Origin: Pseudomonadales bacterium
GTDB lineage: Bacteria > Pseudomonadota > Gammaproteobacteria > Pseudomonadales > Porticoccaceae
Direction of reading: 5' to 3'
Assembly (NCBI GenBank): GCA_024234435.1
Contig: JACKOF010000001.1
Span: 124,001 to 188,000, forward strand
DNA: 64,000 nt
Numbering within the stretch: position 1 is the stretch's first letter; the number at the start of each line of letters is the position of its first letter. A model generated the notes under the pieces. The model ran no database searches. It was given only the letters and a program-made list of their open reading frames with translations, and was not told the origin of the DNA. Both the position numbers and the translations under genes were made by a program. Below are positions 60,135 through 64,000 of the stretch, in pieces.

Positions 60135-62278
60135 CGACAGTTCTGGACGAATCGCTCAAGGACGAGATACAAAGCGCTTACAGCCGCTTCCTATCCTCCA
60201 ATCAGCTGAAACCGCGTCTTGGGCAAAAGCAGATGATTGGATCGATTGCCCGCTCTCTGGCAAAAATTCGAGCAGATGCCGATGGCCACCGGATCCCTGA
60301 AGAAGGTGCCGGTATCTGTGTAGTGGAAGCGGGTACCGGCACGGGTAAAACGCTTGCCTACCTGCTCTCCGTTTTACCTTTTGCCAGATTCTGCGAGAAA
60401 AGAGTGGTACTCGCCACGGGTACAGTCGCGCTGCAGGAACAGCTGATTAATAAAGATATTCCATCGGTATTACAACATACCGGTTGGGATTACGACTTTG
60501 CCGTGGCTAAAGGTCGTGGTCGCTATTTATGTCCACTCAAGCTTGAGCAATGCCTTGATTCTGCGGATAACCGGCAATCCGGACAATTTCTGTTTGAAGA
60601 CGAGTTGCTGTTTAATCCCAGCGAGCGCATTGTCGAAAATTATCGTTCAATGGATAAAGCGCTGAAGTCGGGTGAGTGGGAAGGTGATCGGGATAGCTGG
60701 GAAGCCGCTATTTCCGACATCGACTGGCAGCCGCTTACGGTGGATCGTCGTCAGTGTGCGGGGCGCCGCTGCCGACATATTCGTGATTGTTGCTTTTTTA
60801 ATGCGCGGGACTTATTGGAAGACGCCGATTGTATTGTTGCCAATCACGACCTTGTGATGGCCGATCTAGCCCTGGGAGGGGGTGTCATACTGCCAGCTCC
60901 TGAGGAAACAATATACGTATTTGATGAAGGGCACCGGCTTTCTGATACTGCTACAAAACACTTCAGCGCCCACTGTGCACTCAATGCATCGCAGAGCTGG
61001 CTGCAAAAGTTGATTGCGCAAGTAGACGCGCGACTGTCGCTGGTGGTGTCGATCAGTGATATTGCCGCAGGGTTTGAGAAGCTGTCTGTTGCCGCCATTG
61101 CGTCAGAGAAAGCCCTGGCGCTGGCTTACCCGGTTTTTAATCAGCTAGTGGAAGACAATATTGAGCCAGGTGGTGATGACAGTTCTTTCTGGTGTTTTCC
61201 GAATGGTGACCCTGGCGATCAGTTGCGAGAGCTAGCCAATGAACTGGCGGAAACACTGGGTTATCTCGTTGCGCTACTTGAGCAACTCACCGACAGTATT
61301 GGTTCGGCAATGGAAGACGTTAATTCGGCTATTCCGCGTGTGGATCTGGAGCAGCTGTTTCAACTTGTTGGTATCTGGCAGGGACGGGCCGAGTCGGCAC
61401 TTCGGCTCTGGCAATACTACGCCCAGCAAGATGATACTTCTGGCCCTCCTAGTGCTCGCTGGTTAACGCTTGAAGAAAACTCTGGCGGCGTGGACATTCG
61501 TGTGTCTGCGTCTCCCACCCGTGCGGCCAATATATTCCAGCAGAGATTGTGGCAGCGTTGTTACGGTGCTGTGATTACATCCGCGACGCTGCGCGCCCTG
61601 GGGGGATTTGAACGTTTTCAACAAGCGGCAGGCACCCCCGCAGAGGCTGATTACATGACGGTTGCGGGGGCGTTTGATTATCAAAATGCAGGGGAGTTGA
61701 TTATTCCGGATATTGGCGCTGAGGGTAATGATGCTCAGGCCCATACGGCCGCAGTGATCGATTATCTCCGGAATCATATTGATGAGAGTGAAGGTACCCT
61801 GGTGCTGTTTTCGTCGCGACGACAGATGGAACAGGTTTACGAGGGGCTTCCTGCCGCGCTATCAGACAATATTCTGATGCAGGGACAGTGGTCAAATCAG
61901 AAGCTGGTTGCTCGCCACAAAGAGGCTATTGATGACGGCAGAGGCAGTATTATCTTTGGGCTTGCCAGCTTCGCCGAAGGGATGGACTTTCCGGGTGATT
62001 ACTGTCGTCATGTCATCATTGCTAAATTGCCTTTCGCTGTGCCCAATGACCCTGTGCATTCGACACTGTCGGAATGGGTGGAAAAGCGCGGTGGCAACTC
62101 TTTTATGGAGCTGATGTTGCCGGATGCCTCGTTGCGATTAAATCAGGCTTGTGGTCGGTTGCTGCGCACTGAAACGGATACTGGGCGAGTCACCATTCTT
62201 GATCGACGCGTTGTGACAAAACGCTATGGGCAGCAGTTAATCAATGCGCTATCGCCATTCCGGAGACGGATAGATTGA
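60131..62278 (+). CDS. dinG: ATP-dependent DNA helicase DinG (Fe-S, XPD-like)
   Basis: 715-residue 5'-3' helicase. Walker A E66AGTGTGKT74, the DEGH box D265EGH268 and helicase motifs in the second half (ITSATLRALGGF, LVLFSSRRQMEQV, GLASFAEGMDFPGD, QACGRLLRTETDTGRV). The four iron-sulfur cysteines C134, C209, C214 and C220 have the E. coli DinG spacing (75, 5 and 6 residues). ATG overlaps the acyltransferase stop (ATGA), so the two genes are cotranslated. Confidence 0.93.
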   Translation: MTTVLDESLKDEIQSAYSRFLSSNQLKPRLGQKQMIGSIARSLAKIRADADGHRIPEEGAGICVVEAGTGTGKTLAYLLSVLPFARFCEKRVVLATGTVALQEQLINKDIPSVLQHTGWDYDFAVAKGRGRYLCPLKLEQCLDSADNRQSGQFLFEDELLFNPSERIVENYRSMDKALKSGEWEGDRDSWEAAISDIDWQPLTVDRRQCAGRRCRHIRDCCFFNARDLLEDADCIVANHDLVMADLALGGGVILPAPEETIYVFDEGHRLSDTATKHFSAHCALNASQSWLQKLIAQVDARLSLVVSISDIAAGFEKLSVAAIASEKALALAYPVFNQLVEDNIEPGGDDSSFWCFPNGDPGDQLRELANELAETLGYLVALLEQLTDSIGSAMEDVNSAIPRVDLEQLFQLVGIWQGRAESALRLWQYYAQQDDTSGPPSARWLTLEENSGGVDIRVSASPTRAANIFQQRLWQRCYGAVITSATLRALGGFERFQQAAGTPAEADYMTVAGAFDYQNAGELIIPDIGAEGNDAQAHTAAVIDYLRNHIDESEGTLVLFSSRRQMEQVYEGLPAALSDNILMQGQWSNQKLVARHKEAIDDGRGSIIFGLASFAEGMDFPGDYCRHVIIAKLPFAVPNDPVHSTLSEWVEKRGGNSFMELMLPDASLRLNQACGRLLRTETDTGRVTILDRRVVTKRYGQQLINALSPFRRRID

Positions 62279-62605
62279 TGCCGTTGTTCCCGTTCAGTTT
62301 GTGGTCGGGAACAACGGTGTGCGGATAGCTAAACGGCACGGTAACGGCGCAATACTCTGCGCGGTTGAAATCAAAAGTGACGAATAGATTGTTTACAAAC
62401 AGGCTTGAATTCAGATTTTTTAGGTGCTGTTTTTGGCGCAAGAATTCGGGTTTAGTGTGTATCTTTCCGTAGTTGAGCTGCGGTTTTGCAGCTATTCCCC
62501 TCTGTACGATGTTTTAAATTGATATGTTTGTTATTTGCTATGCCCGTGAATCTCTGGTAGAAAGTCTCTCGCACATAATTACCTATAAATATAACGGGAA
62601 CGATA
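62279..62605. other. Intergenic region after dinG with 12-bp inverted repeat
   Basis: About 330 bp without a gene. CCGTTGTTCCCG (62281-62292) is a perfect complement of CGGGAACAACGG (62306-62317), a likely transcription stop for dinG although no T run follows. The rest is A+T rich and probably holds the promoter of the GGDEF gene. Confidence 0.6.
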
Positions 62606-64000
62606 GTGTCGTATTCCAAGTCGGAAGTGGATTTGTACGTTGGACTGAATAAAAAGGGTAATGTTGAGGTCAGGCGTTTGCCATCCCGGGCAGAGTATTC
62701 GGAACAAACGCCCCGCGACCTGCCGGTTCAACTTGTAGCACAGGTTCATAAAGCACTGGTTCAGCTTCGGTCATTCCCCAATGGCCGACAACATCTGTTG
62801 TGGATAAGCCCGGGCATCAATGATCTGTATGAGGTCTCCCCGGAAGAGCTCGCCAGTGACCCTGTGCGACTGATAGAAAGGATTCACCCTGAAGACAGGG
62901 ACGCTTTTCTTTCCCACTGGCTAAAATGTCAGAAAACTCCCACACCTTTTGATAGCGAATTCCGGGTGGTTTTGCCGGGAGAGCGTGAGAGTGTTTTTCA
63001 CTGTCAAATGGCGCCGGAGCAGCAGACAGATAAAAGCATCATATGGCATGGTGTTGTGATTGATGTCTCTGAGCAGAAAGCTGACGAAACCAGAATGCAG
63101 ATTGCCCGCGAGCTTTATCAGCACAATCAGCAAGGCTTGGTCATTCTGAGCCCAAGAGGAAAAATTCTCAACGTCAACGATACGTTTACCAAACTGACGG
63201 GGTTTACCCGTGAAGAATCTGTTGGTAAAACCTCAAAAATTTTGCGATCAAAACTCTACCCCCCCTCTTTTTATGAAACCATGTGGGCTTCACTGGAAGC
63301 TAATGGTCGCTGGGAAGGTGAGTTTAATGAGCGCCGAAAAGACGGAACACTGTGTCCACAGTGGTTAACCATTAGCGGTATTCATGACGCTGACGGGAAA
63401 GTCAGCCACTGGGTTGCGCAGTTTTTCGATATTTCCCAGATCAAGGAAGCTGAAGACATTATCTGGCGTCAGGCTAACTACGATGACCTGACAGAGTTGC
63501 CGAACAGGAGAATGTTTTTTGACCGGCTGGGGCAGGCAATTAAAACACTGCACCGCACCAATCGACAAATAGCCCTTTTTTCCATTGATCTCGATCACTT
63601 CAAGACAGTTAACGATACGCTTGGCCATGCCGTGGGTGATGAATTGCTGGTGCAGGCCGGTGTTCGCATTATGAAATGTATTCGGGAAGGCGATACGCTG
63701 GCCCGATTCGGGGGTGATGAGTTCGTTATTTTTATCGAATATTCGCGACTCAGTATCATCGAACGCATTGCCGGGAACATTCTTGAGGCCCTGTCCCAGC
63801 CCTTTGAATTAGGCCAGGAACGGGTGTTTTTGGGGGGCAGTATTGGTATTAGTGTCTACCCAAGAGATGCCGACAGTATTAACGGTATGCTGCGCTGTGC
63901 TGATCAGGCGATGTACGCAGCCAAACAGCGTGGGCGGAATTGCTTTGAATACTTTACGCCATCAATGCAGGCTGCGGCCCGACAACGGATGCAGATGATC
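62606..64000 (+). CDS. PAS-PAS-GGDEF diguanylate cyclase, 3'-truncated by window edge
   Basis: 465 residues seen, open to the end of the window. GTG start with GGGAA about seven bases upstream. A PAS_3-type domain (about 60-160, WISPGINDLYEVSPEELASDPVRLIERIHPEDRDAF...) is followed by a second PAS domain (about 170-290) and a GGDEF domain with G369GDEF373. The inhibitory site R360EGD363 lies five residues upstream, so product feedback is expected. An EAL domain may follow beyond the window. Cytoplasmic, no membrane segment. Confidence 0.88.
   Translation, partial: MSYSKSEVDLYVGLNKKGNVEVRRLPSRAEYSEQTPRDLPVQLVAQVHKALVQLRSFPNGRQHLLWISPGINDLYEVSPEELASDPVRLIERIHPEDRDAFLSHWLKCQKTPTPFDSEFRVVLPGERESVFHCQMAPEQQTDKSIIWHGVVIDVSEQKADETRMQIARELYQHNQQGLVILSPRGKILNVNDTFTKLTGFTREESVGKTSKILRSKLYPPSFYETMWASLEANGRWEGEFNERRKDGTLCPQWLTISGIHDADGKVSHWVAQFFDISQIKEAEDIIWRQANYDDLTELPNRRMFFDRLGQAIKTLHRTNRQIALFSIDLDHFKTVNDTLGHAVGDELLVQAGVRIMKCIREGDTLARFGGDEFVIFIEYSRLSIIERIAGNILEALSQPFELGQERVFLGGSIGISVYPRDADSINGMLRCADQAMYAAKQRGRNCFEYFTPSMQAAARQRMQMI

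Noticed and set aside
1..64000. tRNA or rRNA genes, expected at an integration site
   Set aside because: No cloverleaf or rRNA sequence was recognised; the island uses the groEL 3' end instead.

Overview
The window is chromosomal DNA from a free-living, rod-shaped gammaproteobacterium, probably a Pseudomonas-like or Cellvibrionales-type marine lineage. The basis is gene order: the division and cell-wall (dcw) cluster running murD-ftsW-murG-murC-ddl-ftsQ-ftsA-ftsZ-lpxC-(M23 peptidase)-secA-argJ-mutT, then yacG-coaE-pilD-pilC-pilB divergent from pilA, then nadC, a DUF1631 gene, ampD and ampE. This resembles Pseudomonas. It is an inference from synteny and protein motifs, not a database result.

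Layout. 1-15.7 kb: peptidoglycan precursor synthesis and divisome genes (many with 4-20 bp overlaps), lipid A (lpxC), secretion (secA), arginine synthesis (argJ) and nucleotide-pool cleaning (mutT). A MITE-like palindromic repeat follows secA. 15.7-21.5 kb: type IV pilus assembly genes on the minus strand with coaE and yacG; pilA points the other way and has a textbook sigma-54 promoter. A decayed IS3-family transposase (21.5-22.0 kb) lies between pilA and nadC. 22-32.6 kb: nadC, DUF1631, ampD-ampE, a YfcG-type GST, an ABC-2 exporter, an AmpG-type permease, an alkyltransferase-like protein and fxsA. 32.6-34.7 kb: groES-groEL with a sigma-32-like promoter.

34.7-49.65 kb is a genomic island of about 15 kb inserted exactly at the 3' end of groEL. 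A 22-bp near-perfect copy (21/22) of the groEL tail recurs at 49628-49649, followed by a strong terminator that was probably groEL's own before insertion. The island carries a P4-type tyrosine integrase beside attL. It then carries one dense plus-strand run of defence genes: a class II Fic AMP-transferase with an array of palindromic operator-like half-sites upstream, type I restriction (hsdR, hsdM, hsdS), a large DUF262-HNH-AlbA_2 fusion between hsdR and hsdM, and a two-gene unit read as Kiwa (KwaA membrane protein, KwaB DUF4868) overlapping the end of hsdS. HsdS has an unusual extra C-terminal domain. A second, unrelated tyrosine recombinase with a small partner ORF lies on the minus strand, followed by a run of perfect hairpins and an AlpA-type regulator whose ribosome binding site sits inside a long stem-loop.

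49.7-64 kb is ordinary chromosome again: a GGDEF-EAL protein, a PuuD-like membrane protein, a coiled-coil membrane protein, class I fumarase, an OmpA-family porin-like protein, exonuclease I, aspartate carbamoyltransferase, a PlsC-type acyltransferase, DinG helicase and the start of a PAS-PAS-GGDEF protein that runs off the window.

The most interesting part is the island: its groEL 3'-end attachment site and its apparent single operon linking a Fic regulator, type I R-M, a GmrSD-like fusion nuclease and Kiwa.
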